Positions 7,537-14,676 of a stretch of 14,676 nucleotides of DNA are shown piece after piece. How positions within the stretch are numbered: position 1 is the stretch's first letter; each line of letters starts with the position of its first letter. A program made the translations under genes and the position numbers. Location of the stretch: the NCBI GenBank assembly GCA_003525045.1, contig DQGF01000347.1, positions 1 through 14,676 on the forward strand, given 5' to 3'. The notes beneath the pieces were generated by a model. That model had not been told where the DNA came from, did no database searches, and saw nothing but the letters and a program-made list of their open reading frames with translations. Source of the stretch: Pseudomonas sp. Its GTDB lineage: Bacteria; Pseudomonadota; Gammaproteobacteria; Pseudomonadales; Pseudomonadaceae.

Positions 7537-8295
7537 ATGTCCCTGCGCTTCGCGCTGCTTGTGCTGTTGGCCAGTCTTTGTACTGGTTGTGTCCTGTCGG
7601 GCGATTTCAACCCGATGAAGACCAGCAAAGGCCGTGATGAAGCGCGGGTCGCCTATGTGCAACTGGGGCTCGGCTACCTGCAGCAGGGCATGACCGAACG
7701 CGCCAAGGTGCCGTTGAAGAAGGCGTTGGAGCTCGATAGCTCGGATCCTGATGCCAATGCGGCGCTGGGGTTGGTGTTCCAGGCCGAGATGGAGCCGGAG
7801 CTGGCCGACCAGCATTTTCGCAAGGCGCTGTCTTCCCGTGCCGACGATGCGCGAATCCTCAACAACTACGGCAGTTTTCTTTTCGAACAGAAACGTTACA
7901 AAGAGGCTTACGAGCGCTTCGAACAGGCCGCCGCCGATACTCTGTATCCTGAGCGTTCGCGAGTATTCGAGAACCTGGGCATGACCGCTTCCAAGCTTGG
8001 CCAGCGTGACCTGGCCCAGCAGCAACTGGAAAAAGCCCTGCGCTTGAACCGCCAACAGCCGCGTGCCTTGCTGGAAATGGCTGAGTTGTCTTACGAAGAC
8101 AGGCATTATGTGCCCGCGCGTGACTATTACGATCGTTTTAGCCAGCTCACCGAGCAAAATGCACGTAGTCTATTGCTTGGCGTCCGGCTGGCAAAAGTGT
8201 TTGAAGATCGCGACAAGGCTGCCAGTTTTGGCCTGCAACTAAAACGACTCTATCCCGGTACGCCGGAATATCAGCAATACCTGTCGGAGCAATGA
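7537..8295 (+). CDS. pilF: Type IV pilus assembly pilotin PilF
   Basis: PilF (also called PilW in other species) is an outer-membrane lipoprotein that guides the PilQ secretin to the outer membrane and promotes its multimerisation. The 252 residues match the length of P. aeruginosa PilF. A hydrophobic signal (about 4-14) ends in LCTGC with lipidated Cys18; Val at +2 fits outer-membrane sorting. TPR repeats then run from about residue 39 (AYVQLGLGYLQQG) to about 240, including NNYGSFLFEQKRYKEAYERF and VFENLGMTASKLGQ. The C-terminal ARSLLLGVRLAKVFEDRD is strongly conserved in pseudomonads. It overlaps rodZ at ATGATGA-type junction bases, pointing to coupled translation. The position between rlmN and rodZ is usual in Pseudomonas but not in E. 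coli. Confidence 0.93.
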   Translation: MSLRFALLVLLASLCTGCVLSGDFNPMKTSKGRDEARVAYVQLGLGYLQQGMTERAKVPLKKALELDSSDPDANAALGLVFQAEMEPELADQHFRKALSSRADDARILNNYGSFLFEQKRYKEAYERFEQAAADTLYPERSRVFENLGMTASKLGQRDLAQQQLEKALRLNRQQPRALLEMAELSYEDRHYVPARDYYDRFSQLTEQNARSLLLGVRLAKVFEDRDKAASFGLQLKRLYPGTPEYQQYLSEQ

Positions 8296-9314
8296 TGAAA
8301 GCGGCGCATCCCGAAGTTGTAGCAGCGAATCGCGTTAATCCCGGTGAGACTTTGCGCCAGGCTCGCGAAAGCAATGGCTGGTCGCTGGCCGAAGTGGCCC
8401 TCAAGCTCAACCTCACCGTCAATTCCCTGAGCAATCTGGAAGCCGGCGCTTTCGACAAACTGCCTGGGCATACGTTTGCTCGCGGTTATATCCGCGCGTA
8501 CGCCAAATTGCTGGGCATGGATCAAACCATGCTGGTCCAGCAGTTCGACCAGTCCACCGGCACCGACTCCCAGGGCAGCAACGTCCACAGCCTGGGTCGT
8601 ATCGAAGAGCCGGTTCGGGTTTCCCACACCATTTTGCGGATTGTCAGCCTGCTGTTGCTGATCGCGGTGATTGGTGGCGGTTTTATCTGGTGGCAGGATC
8701 AGACTTCGTCGCGCACCAAGGACCCGATCAGTCTGAGCCCGGAACACGTTGAAGTCGAAGGCGCCGATGGCACGACCCAGATCCATCCGCTGGACGAGCC
8801 GGAAGACCAGGCCGTCGCGCAAGGCCAGGCCGAAGGCGCCACCGCGCTTGCCTTGCCGCTGGCCGAGACTTCGGCTGATGGATCGACCGAAGCTGAAACA
8901 ACCGTGCCCGCGACACCAGCACCTGCTGCACCGGTGCGCAGCACCGCGCCGGTTGTCAGCACGCCGGCAACGCCAGCGCCGGCTGTTCCCGCTGTACCGG
9001 CACCTGTGGTGACCGCTCCGGTGGCGCCGACCGTTCCAGCTCCAGCTCCAGCCGCAGCGGCCCCGGTCGCCGGTCAGGGCCAGGTTCAATTGCAATTCAT
9101 TGCCGATTGCTGGGCGCAAGTCACCGACGGTACCGGCAAGGTGCTGTTGAGTGGTCTCAAGCGTAAAGGCGAAAAAGTTTCAGTCAGCGGCAAGCCGCCA
9201 TTTACCGTGCGCCTGGGCTTTGCCCGTGGCGCGCAGGTCAGTTACAACGGGAAGGTGGTTGATGTCGCTCCGTTCACCAGTGGCGAGACTGCTCGCCTGA
9301 AGTTAGGTCAATAA
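8295..9314 (+). CDS. rodZ: Cytoskeletal cell-shape protein RodZ
   Basis: RodZ is a single-pass inner-membrane protein that links the MreB actin-like cytoskeleton to the cell-wall elongation machinery. The layout, with residues counted from this start, is as follows. A cytoplasmic HTH_25 (Cro/C1-like) domain covers about 14-80 (GETLRQARESNGWSL, then TFARGYIRAYAKLLG). One membrane helix follows at about 113-133 (ILRIVSLLLLIAVIGGG). Next is an acidic then Pro/Ala/Val/Thr-rich periplasmic linker at about 140-260. A C-terminal beta-rich DUF4115 domain covers about 262-339 (CWAQVTDGTGKVLLSG). Two adjacent ATGs exist, at 8292 and 8295. GGAG at 8286-8289 is only 2 nt from the first but 5 nt from the second, so I prefer 8295. 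The start codons overlap the pilF stop. Membership and function are well supported; the exact start is less certain. Confidence 0.93.
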   Translation: MKAAHPEVVAANRVNPGETLRQARESNGWSLAEVALKLNLTVNSLSNLEAGAFDKLPGHTFARGYIRAYAKLLGMDQTMLVQQFDQSTGTDSQGSNVHSLGRIEEPVRVSHTILRIVSLLLLIAVIGGGFIWWQDQTSSRTKDPISLSPEHVEVEGADGTTQIHPLDEPEDQAVAQGQAEGATALALPLAETSADGSTEAETTVPATPAPAAPVRSTAPVVSTPATPAPAVPAVPAPVVTAPVAPTVPAPAPAAAAPVAGQGQVQLQFIADCWAQVTDGTGKVLLSGLKRKGEKVSVSGKPPFTVRLGFARGAQVSYNGKVVDVAPFTSGETARLKLGQ

Positions 9315-9317
9315 GTC

Positions 9318-10427
9318 ATGCACGGCGAATCTCCAATCAAACGTCGCGAATCCCGCAAGATCTGGGTCGGTAACGTGCCTGTGGGCGGCGATGCGCCTAT
9401 CGCGGTGCAGAGCATGACCAACAGCGACACCAATGATGTGGCCGCCACCGTGGCCCAGATCAATCGCCTGGAAGCCGCGGGCGTCGATATCGTGCGGATT
9501 TCCGTGCCCGATATGGACGCCGCCGAAGCGTTCGGCAAGATCAAGCAACTGGTCAAGGTGCCCTTGGTTGCCGATATCCACTTCGACTACAAGATCGCGC
9601 TGCGCGTAGCCGAACTGGGCGTTGACTGCCTGCGCATCAACCCGGGCAACATCGGTCGCGAAGACCGTGTGCGCGCAGTGGTCGATGCCGCCCGTGATCG
9701 CGGGATTCCGATCCGTATCGGCGTCAACGCCGGTTCCCTGGAAAAAGACCTGCAAAAGAAATACGGCGAGCCGACCCCGGCCGCGCTGGTCGAGTCCGCC
9801 TTGCGTCACGTCGAGCACTTGGAGCGCCTGAACTTCCAGGACTTCAAGGTCAGCGTGAAAGCCTCCGACGTGTTCATGGCCGTTGCCGCCTACCGCTTGC
9901 TGGCCAAGGAAATCGTCCAGCCGTTGCACTTAGGCATCACCGAAGCCGGTGGTTTGCGTTCAGGCACGGTGAAATCCGCTGTGGGCCTCGGTATGCTGCT
10001 TGCCGAAGGGATTGGCGATACTATTCGCATCTCGTTGGCGGCCGACCCGGTCGAGGAAGTGAAAGTCGGCTATGACATTCTCAAATCCCTGCACCTGCGT
10101 TCCCGTGGTATCAACTTCATCGCCTGCCCAAGCTGCTCGCGGCAGAACTTCGATGTGGTCAAAACCATGAACGAACTGGAAGGGCGCCTCGAAGACCTGC
10201 TGGTGCCGCTGGATGTCGCGGTCATCGGTTGCGTGGTCAACGGGCCGGGTGAAGCCAAGGAAGCCCATATCGGCTTGACCGGCGGCACACCCAACCTGAT
10301 TTACATCGACGGCAAGCCGTCGCAGAAACTGACGAATGACAATCTGGTGGATGAGCTTGAACGCTTGATCCGCCAGAAAGCGGCCGAAAAGGTCGAAGCC
10401 GACGCTGCCGTTATCGCGCGTGGCTGA
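9318..10427 (+). CDS. ispG: 4-hydroxy-3-methylbut-2-en-1-yl diphosphate synthase IspG
   Basis: IspG (GcpE) is a [4Fe-4S] enzyme of the MEP isoprenoid pathway. It reductively opens MEcPP to HMBPP, which feeds quinone and undecaprenyl carrier synthesis. The protein is 369 residues. The N-terminal TIM barrel carries [13 protein letters not shown] (28-40) and [12 protein letters not shown] (84-95). The C-terminal cluster domain has Cys270 and Cys273 in [10 protein letters not shown], Cys305 in [10 protein letters not shown] and Glu312 as the fourth ligand. The gene follows rodZ after 3 bp, with TAGG at 9304-9307 as a weak ribosome-binding site inside the rodZ end. It depends on Fe-S assembly and so is functionally linked to the isc genes. 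The protein starts [18 protein letters not shown], as in pseudomonads. Confidence 0.97.
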   Translation: MHGESPIKRRESRKIWVGNVPVGGDAPIAVQSMTNSDTNDVAATVAQINRLEAAGVDIVRISVPDMDAAEAFGKIKQLVKVPLVADIHFDYKIALRVAELGVDCLRINPGNIGREDRVRAVVDAARDRGIPIRIGVNAGSLEKDLQKKYGEPTPAALVESALRHVEHLERLNFQDFKVSVKASDVFMAVAAYRLLAKEIVQPLHLGITEAGGLRSGTVKSAVGLGMLLAEGIGDTIRISLAADPVEEVKVGYDILKSLHLRSRGINFIACPSCSRQNFDVVKTMNELEGRLEDLLVPLDVAVIGCVVNGPGEAKEAHIGLTGGTPNLIYIDGKPSQKLTNDNLVDELERLIRQKAAEKVEADAAVIARG

Positions 10428-10450
10428 TCGAACGAATTTAAGGATTTATA

Positions 10451-11740
10451 GTGAGCAAGTCTCTGCAAGCCATACGTGGCATGAACGACATCCTGCCCGA
10501 GCAGACTCCCCTGTGGCGTCATTTCGAGGGCACCGTCTCGCGTCTGCTGGATAACTACGGTTACAAGCAGATCCGCATGCCGATCGTCGAGTTCACCGAG
10601 CTGTTCAAGCGCTCCATCGGTGAAGTGACCGACATCGTCGAAAAAGAGATGTACACCTTCGACGACCGCAACGGCGATTCGCTGACCCTGCGCCCTGAAG
10701 GCACAGCGGCCTGCGTGCGTGCGGTGCTCGAACATGGCATCACCGGTGGTGGCCAGGTGCAGAAGCTCTGGTACATCGGCCCGATGTTCCGCCACGAACG
10801 TCCGCAGAAAGGCCGCTATCGCCAGTTCCATCAGATCGGTTGCGAAGTGTTCAACCTCGACGGTCCGGACATCGACGCCGAGCTGATCGTGCTGACCTGG
10901 CGCCTGTGGGGCGAGCTGGGCATTCGTGATGCGGTCAAGCTCGAGCTCAACAGCCTGGGCACCGCCGAGTCCCGCGGCCGTTATCGTGAAGCGCTGGTCG
11001 AGTTCCTCTCTGCACGCCTGGACATGCTGGATGAAGACAGCCAGCGCCGTCTGAAAACCAACCCGCTGCGGGTTTTGGACACCAAGAACGCCGACACTCA
11101 AGCGGTCCTGGTCGACGCGCCGAAAATGGCCGACTACCTGGATGAAGAATCCCGCGTGCACTTCGAGGGCCTCAAGGCTCGCCTGGACGCCGCCGGCATT
11201 CCTTACGTGATCAACCCGAAGCTGGTCCGCGGGCTGGATTACTACAGCAAGACCGTTTTCGAATGGATCACCGACAAGCTGGGCGCCCAGGGCACCGTGT
11301 GTGCCGGTGGTCGTTACGACGGTCTGGTCGAGCAGATGGGCGGCAAGCCGACCCCGGGCGTTGGTTTCGCCATGGGTATCGAGCGTCTGGTGCTGTTGCT
11401 TGAAACCCTGGAGCAGATCCCGGAAGAAATCTCCCGCCAGGTCGACGTCTACCTCTGCGCCTTCGGTGAAGCCGCCGAGCTGGCCGGTCTGGCCCTCAGC
11501 GAGCGTGTTCGGGACCAATTGCCCAACCTGCGCCTGCAAGTAAACGCCGGCGCCGGCAGCTTCAAAAGCCAGTTCAAGAAAGCCGACAAGAGCGGTGCGT
11601 TGTACGCGCTGATCCTCGGTGACGACGAAATGGCCCGGCAAGTGGTAGGTTTCAAACCCCTGCGTGGCCAGGGCGAACAACAAAGCATTGCCTGGGATGC
11701 GCTTGCTGCACACCTGGCCACCTGCGTCGTGCAGGGTTGA
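10451..11740 (+). CDS. hisS: Histidyl-tRNA synthetase
   Basis: HisRS is a class II aminoacyl-tRNA synthetase that charges tRNA-His in the cytosol as a dimer. The 429-residue protein shows the class II catalytic core: [13 protein letters not shown] (79-91), motif 2 with [16 protein letters not shown] (113-128), the HisA motif [15 protein letters not shown] (258-272) and motif 3 [13 protein letters not shown] (303-315). The C-terminal anticodon-binding domain covers about 330-425. The start is GTG 10451, with TAAGGA at 10439-10444 at 6-nt spacing, 23 bp after ispG. The opening [16 protein letters not shown] is the expected HisRS N terminus. It belongs to the conserved ispG-hisS-yfgM-bamB-der block shared with E. 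coli. Confidence 0.98.
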   Translation: MSKSLQAIRGMNDILPEQTPLWRHFEGTVSRLLDNYGYKQIRMPIVEFTELFKRSIGEVTDIVEKEMYTFDDRNGDSLTLRPEGTAACVRAVLEHGITGGGQVQKLWYIGPMFRHERPQKGRYRQFHQIGCEVFNLDGPDIDAELIVLTWRLWGELGIRDAVKLELNSLGTAESRGRYREALVEFLSARLDMLDEDSQRRLKTNPLRVLDTKNADTQAVLVDAPKMADYLDEESRVHFEGLKARLDAAGIPYVINPKLVRGLDYYSKTVFEWITDKLGAQGTVCAGGRYDGLVEQMGGKPTPGVGFAMGIERLVLLLETLEQIPEEISRQVDVYLCAFGEAAELAGLALSERVRDQLPNLRLQVNAGAGSFKSQFKKADKSGALYALILGDDEMARQVVGFKPLRGQGEQQSIAWDALAAHLATCVVQG

Positions 11741-11780
11741 AGCTGTCAAACAGCCGATTTAGCGATTAAGGAGTATTGGG

Positions 11781-12422
11781 GTGTCGAGTACCGAAGACGA
11801 ACAGCTGGCGGATTTGAAGGACTGGTGGACACGCAACGGTAAGCCCCTGGTTACTGGCGGCCTGTTGGCGCTGGTCATCGTGTTCGGCTGGCAGGCCTGG
11901 CAGAAGTATCAGAGCAATCAGTCGCAAGGCGCCTCGATTCTCTATCAGCAATTGCTGGAAACCACGCTGACACCTGACGGCAAGCCTGATGCCGCCCGTG
12001 TTTCGGATCTGGCCGGTAAGCTCAACGCCGAGTTCGGCGGCACCGCCTACGCGCAGTACGGCAGCCTGTTCGTGGCGAAAGTCGCGGTCGACAGCGGCAA
12101 GCTGGACGACGCGGCCACCGAGCTGAAAGCCATCGTCGCCAAACCGGCCAACCCGGCACTGGGCGAAATCGCCCGTCAGCGCCTGGCGCAGGTGCTGGCC
12201 GCGCAGGACAAGCCCGATGAAGCCCTGAAGCTGCTCGAAGGCGATGCCGATACCGCTTTCCTGGCCACTCGCGAGGAACTCAAGGGCGACCTGCTGGTGC
12301 AGTTGGGTCGTACCGACGAAGCGAACACGGCGTATCAAAAAGCCAAGGCGGCACTGTCGGATGAAGCGGCAGTCGGCGGCCTACAAATCAAGCTGGACGA
12401 CCTGGCTAAAGGGGATGCGTGA
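11781..12422 (+). CDS. yfgM: Membrane-anchored TPR-like protein YfgM
   Basis: YfgM is an inner-membrane protein with a periplasmic TPR-like domain (UPF0070, TPR_21). In E. coli it associates with the SecYEG translocon and with PpiD and helps hand secreted proteins to periplasmic chaperones. The 213-residue protein has a short cytoplasmic N terminus (EDEQLADLKDWWTRNGK), one membrane helix at about 22-42 (PLVTGGLLALVIVFGWQAW), and helical repeats to the end, such as LDDAATELKAIVAK and ALKLLEGDADTAF. The start is GTG 11781 with a good AAGGAG at 11768-11773. bamB begins 1 bp after its stop, so they are very likely co-translated and both serve envelope protein biogenesis. Confidence 0.92.
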   Translation: MSSTEDEQLADLKDWWTRNGKPLVTGGLLALVIVFGWQAWQKYQSNQSQGASILYQQLLETTLTPDGKPDAARVSDLAGKLNAEFGGTAYAQYGSLFVAKVAVDSGKLDDAATELKAIVAKPANPALGEIARQRLAQVLAAQDKPDEALKLLEGDADTAFLATREELKGDLLVQLGRTDEANTAYQKAKAALSDEAAVGGLQIKLDDLAKGDA

Positions 12423-12423
12423 C

Positions 12424-13566
12424 GTGATCCGTTGGAAACATGCAGCATTGCTGGCTCTGGCCGTACTGGCCGCGGGTTGCAGCAGCAACAGCAAGAAAGA
12501 ACTGCCACCGGCCGAGTTGACCGACTTCAAGGAAGAAGTGGTCCTGCAAAAGCAGTGGAGTCGTTCGATCGGTGACGGTCAGGGCGAAACGTACAACATG
12601 CTGGTTCCAGCGATCGATGGCGATACCATCTATGCTGCCGACGTCACCGGTGAGGTGATGGCGCTGGATCGCAGCAACGGCGACGTCAAATGGAAGAAAG
12701 ACCTTGATCTGCCTGTTTCCGGCGCCGTTGGCGTGGCTTACGGGCTGCTCACGATTGGCACGTTAAAGGGTGAAATCGTCGCCCTGGACGCCAGCAGTGG
12801 CGAAGAAAAATGGCGCGCCCGCGTGTCCAGCGAAGTACTCGCGCCGCCGGCCAACAACGGTGACGTGGTGGTGGTCCAGACTCAGGACGACCGTCTGATC
12901 GGTCTGGATGCTGCTACTGGCACCCAGCGCTGGTTGTATGACAGCACGCCAGCGGTCCTGACCTTGCGCGGCACCAGTGCACCGATCGTCACCAACCGCC
13001 TCGCGGTGGCTGGCCTGTCGACGGGTAAAGTGGTCGCTCTCGATATTTCCAACGGCGTGCCGGTATGGGAACAGCGTGTAGCGATTCCACAAGGCCGTTC
13101 GGAACTGGAGCGCGTGGTCGATATCGACGGTGGCCTGCTGTTGTCCGGCAGTACGCTGTATGTCGCCAGCTACCAGGGTCGCGTTGCGGCACTGGACCTG
13201 GATAGCGGTCGTCAGCTCTGGCAGCGTGATGCTTCCAGCTATGCCGGTGTCGCCCAGGGTTTCGGCAGCGTCTATGTGAGCCTGTCTTCGGGCACTGTTG
13301 AAGGCGTCGACGAACGTTCCACCACAGCCTTGTGGAGCAACGATTCGCTGGCTCGCCGTCAATTGTCGGCTCCGGAGGTGTACTCCAGCTATGTGGCAGT
13401 CGGTGATATGGAAGGCTACCTGCACTTGCTGAGTCAGGTGGACGGTCGTTTCGTCGGCCGCGAACGCATCGACAGCGACGGCCTGCGTGCCCGTCCGCTG
13501 GTGGTAGGTGACACGATTTATGTGTATGGCAACAGCGGCAAACTGGAAGCCCTGACCATTAAGTAA
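12424..13566 (+). CDS. bamB: Outer-membrane assembly lipoprotein BamB
   Basis: BamB is a lipoprotein of the BAM complex. It binds BamA POTRA domains and aids insertion of outer-membrane beta-barrel proteins. From GTG 12424 the protein is 380 residues. A signal peptide (MIRWKHAALLALAVLAAGC) leads to lipidated Cys19, and Ser at +2 fits outer-membrane sorting. An eight-bladed PQQ-like beta-propeller follows, marked by repeats of the form ALDxxxGxxxW: ALDRSNGDVKW, ALDASSGEEKW, GLDAATGTQRW, ALDISNGVPVW and ALDLDSGRQLW. The family-specific VAIPQGRSELERVVDIDGG is present. An ATG at 12415 would add MRD, overlap yfgM by 8 bases and place Asp in the signal n-region. The run AAAGGGG (12408-12414) suits GTG 12424 better. 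The start is therefore tentative. Confidence 0.94.
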   Translation: MIRWKHAALLALAVLAAGCSSNSKKELPPAELTDFKEEVVLQKQWSRSIGDGQGETYNMLVPAIDGDTIYAADVTGEVMALDRSNGDVKWKKDLDLPVSGAVGVAYGLLTIGTLKGEIVALDASSGEEKWRARVSSEVLAPPANNGDVVVVQTQDDRLIGLDAATGTQRWLYDSTPAVLTLRGTSAPIVTNRLAVAGLSTGKVVALDISNGVPVWEQRVAIPQGRSELERVVDIDGGLLLSGSTLYVASYQGRVAALDLDSGRQLWQRDASSYAGVAQGFGSVYVSLSSGTVEGVDERSTTALWSNDSLARRQLSAPEVYSSYVAVGDMEGYLHLLSQVDGRFVGRERIDSDGLRARPLVVGDTIYVYGNSGKLEALTIK

Positions 13567-13578
13567 AGGTTTGACTAT

Positions 13579-13599
13579 GCTTGGGTTAAACCCCCAAGC
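13579..13599 (+). other. Hairpin just after bamB
   Basis: GCTTGGG (13579-13585) pairs with CCCAAGC (13593-13599) around a 7-nt loop, 12 bp after the bamB stop. There is no T-run, so it is more likely an mRNA 3'-end stabiliser or a remnant than an intrinsic terminator. Confidence 0.35.
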
Positions 13600-13618
13600 G
13601 GCTTCACCGTTTGTAGGA

Positions 13619-13746
13619 CTGTAGGAGCAGCCGGTCGATGCTCGATTGCTCGGGATGGACGTCAACGATTATGTTGGCGACCTGGATAAACGCGATGCCT
13701 TGGCGTTTTTCGCGAGCAATCGAGCGTCGACCGGCTGCTCCTACAG
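13619..13746. repeat. REPIN-like element: 34-nt inverted repeat around a 60-nt core
   Basis: The arms at 13619-13652 and 13713-13746 are inverted copies matching at 33 of 34 positions; the one mismatch (13639/13726) is a G-U pair in RNA. Each arm starts CTGTAGGAGCAGCCGGTCGA on its own strand, like TGTAGGAGC-headed Pseudomonas REPs. The 60-nt core holds two further small hairpins: GTCAAC 13661-13666 with GTTGGC 13673-13678, and AAACGC 13688-13693 with GCGTTT 13703-13708. Two inverted REPs around a short spacer fit a REPIN, a non-autonomous unit thought to be moved by RAYT transposases. No transposase gene is in the window. The family assignment is inference. Confidence 0.75.
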
Positions 13747-13775
13747 AAAAACACACGGTGATTGCCCCGAGCCCC

Positions 13776-13806
13776 AGCCGCTGCCTCGCAGCGGCTTTTG
13801 TATTTT
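13776..13806 (+). terminator. Strong intrinsic terminator upstream of der
   Basis: The perfect 9-bp GC-rich stem AGCCGCTGC (13776-13784) with GCAGCGGCT (13788-13796) has a CTC loop and is followed by TTTTGTATTTT. It should end transcripts coming through bamB. It lies only 25 bp before the der start codon, which leaves little room for a separate der promoter after it. Confidence 0.8.
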
Positions 13807-13831
13807 CTGAAATAACGAAGTGGAGAGCCGC

Positions 13832-14676
13832 ATGGTTCCCGTAATCGCCCTGGTGGGCCGACCGAACGTCGGCAAGTCCACCTTGTTCAACCGCCTGACC
13901 AGGACTCGCGACGCCATCGTCGGCGACTTGTCCGGTCTGACCCGTGATCGCCAATACGGTGAGGCCAAGTGGCAAGGGCGTTCCTACATTCTGGTCGACA
14001 CCGGCGGTATCTCCGGTGACGAGCACGGTATGGACGAAAAAATGGCCGAGCAGTCGCTGCTGGCCATTGAAGAAGCGGATGTCGTTCTATTCCTGGTAGA
14101 TGCCAAGGCCGGTTTCACCGCCGCCGACCAGATGATCGCCGAGCATTTGCGCAAACGTAACAAGCGTTCCTACGTGGTTGCCAACAAGGTCGACAACATC
14201 GACCCGGAAATGGCCCGCGCCGAGTTCGCTCCGTTGGGCATGGGCCACGCGATCCCGATCGCCGGTGCTCATGGTCGTGGCATCACCCAGATGCTGGAAA
14301 TCGCCCTCAGCGATTTCCCGAAAGACGATGACGAGCTGGAAGAAGGCGAGGAAGAGATCGTTGCCGAAGGCGAGGAAGCCAAGCGCATTCCTGGCCCTAG
14401 CGAAAAAGACGGGATCAAGATCGCCATCATCGGCCGCCCGAACGTCGGCAAGTCGACCCTGGTCAACCGTATGCTCGGTGAAGACCGGGTAATCGTCTAT
14501 GACGAGCCCGGCACCACCCGCGACAGTATCTACATCCCGTTCGAGCGTAACGACGAGAAGTACACGCTGATCGACACCGCCGGTGTGCGCAAGCGCGGCA
14601 AGATCCATGAAGAAGTCGAAAAATTCTCCGTGGTCAAGACCCTGCAGGCGATCAAAGACGCCAACGTGGTGATCTT
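13832..14676 (+). CDS. der: Ribosome-assembly GTPase Der (EngA), 5' part
   Basis: Der is an essential GTPase with two tandem G domains and a C-terminal KH-like domain; it acts in 50S subunit maturation. The window holds the first 281 codons, and the reading frame is open to the right edge. The first G domain has G1 GRPNVGKS at 9-16, G3 DTGG at 56-59 and G4 NKVD at 118-121. An acidic linker follows at about 165-183 ([11 protein letters not shown]). The second G domain has G1 GRPNVGKS at 201-208, PGTTRD at 226-231 and G3 DTAG at 248-251; its G4 and the KH-like domain lie beyond the edge. GGAG at 13822-13825 supports ATG 13832. It follows a strong terminator, so how it is transcribed is open. 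Confidence 0.97.
   Translation, partial: MVPVIALVGRPNVGKSTLFNRLTRTRDAIVGDLSGLTRDRQYGEAKWQGRSYILVDTGGISGDEHGMDEKMAEQSLLAIEEADVVLFLVDAKAGFTAADQMIAEHLRKRNKRSYVVANKVDNIDPEMARAEFAPLGMGHAIPIAGAHGRGITQMLEIALSDFPKDDDELEEGEEEIVAEGEEAKRIPGPSEKDGIKIAIIGRPNVGKSTLVNRMLGEDRVIVYDEPGTTRDSIYIPFERNDEKYTLIDTAGVRKRGKIHEEVEKFSVVKTLQAIKDANVVI

Noticed and set aside
8890..9075. Repetitive CCAGCTCCAGCT-like DNA in rodZ taken as a possible tandem repeat
   Set aside because: It encodes the Pro/Ala-rich periplasmic linker normal for RodZ; the repetition is imperfect and explained by amino-acid composition.
10301..11749. Long antisense open frame (482 codons) opposite hisS and the end of ispG
   Set aside because: Same explanation; it crosses the ispG-hisS junction and shows no known motif.
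11742..11754. Hairpin GCTGT-CAA-ACAGC between hisS and yfgM
   Set aside because: Only a 5-bp stem with no U-tract in a short gap; likely chance and not a terminator.
13604..14026. Minus-strand open frame running from der through the inverted repeat
   Set aside because: It joins the complement of der to REP-like repeat sequence; no ribosome-binding site or family resemblance, so not a gene.

Overview
The window looks like chromosomal core sequence from a Pseudomonas, most likely of the P. fluorescens group. Three things point there: uniformly GC-rich coding sequence, the gene order (isc operon, then ndk, rlmN, pilF, rodZ, ispG, hisS, yfgM, bamB, der), and two repeats of the REP type common in fluorescent pseudomonads. 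All 17 genes lie on the + strand. Sixteen are complete and the last, der, runs off the right edge. I saw no tRNA, rRNA, CRISPR array, insertion sequence, prophage or toxin-antitoxin pair.

Region 1 (1-240) is non-coding. It holds REP-type repeats and then the iscR control region, with two IscR-type operators directly abutting each other, the second covering the promoter -35.

Region 2 (241-5829) is the complete housekeeping Fe-S cluster operon iscR-iscS-iscU-iscA-hscB-hscA-fdx-iscX. IscS supplies sulfur from cysteine, IscU is the scaffold, Fdx supplies electrons, HscB and HscA release the cluster, IscA acts as carrier, IscX tunes IscS, and IscR closes the feedback loop. All known catalytic or ligand residues that I checked are present. 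A 9-bp hairpin lies between iscS and iscU.

Region 3 (5830-11740) opens with a terminator whose loop contains a consensus -10 (TATAAT), probably the ndk promoter. It then carries ndk, rlmN, pilF, rodZ, ispG and hisS, closely packed. RlmN and IspG are themselves [4Fe-4S] enzymes, so two clients of the ISC machinery lie just downstream of it. PilF and RodZ link the block to type IV pilus assembly and cell shape.

Region 4 (11741-14676) contains yfgM and bamB (envelope biogenesis), a 265-bp gap with a striking 34-nt inverted repeat (REPIN-like) and a strong intrinsic terminator, then the start of der (ribosome-assembly GTPase).

I found no new gene system. The observations most worth checking are regulatory and repeat-related: the terminator/promoter overlap before ndk, the terminator placed directly upstream of der, the abutting IscR operators, and the two REP-derived structures.
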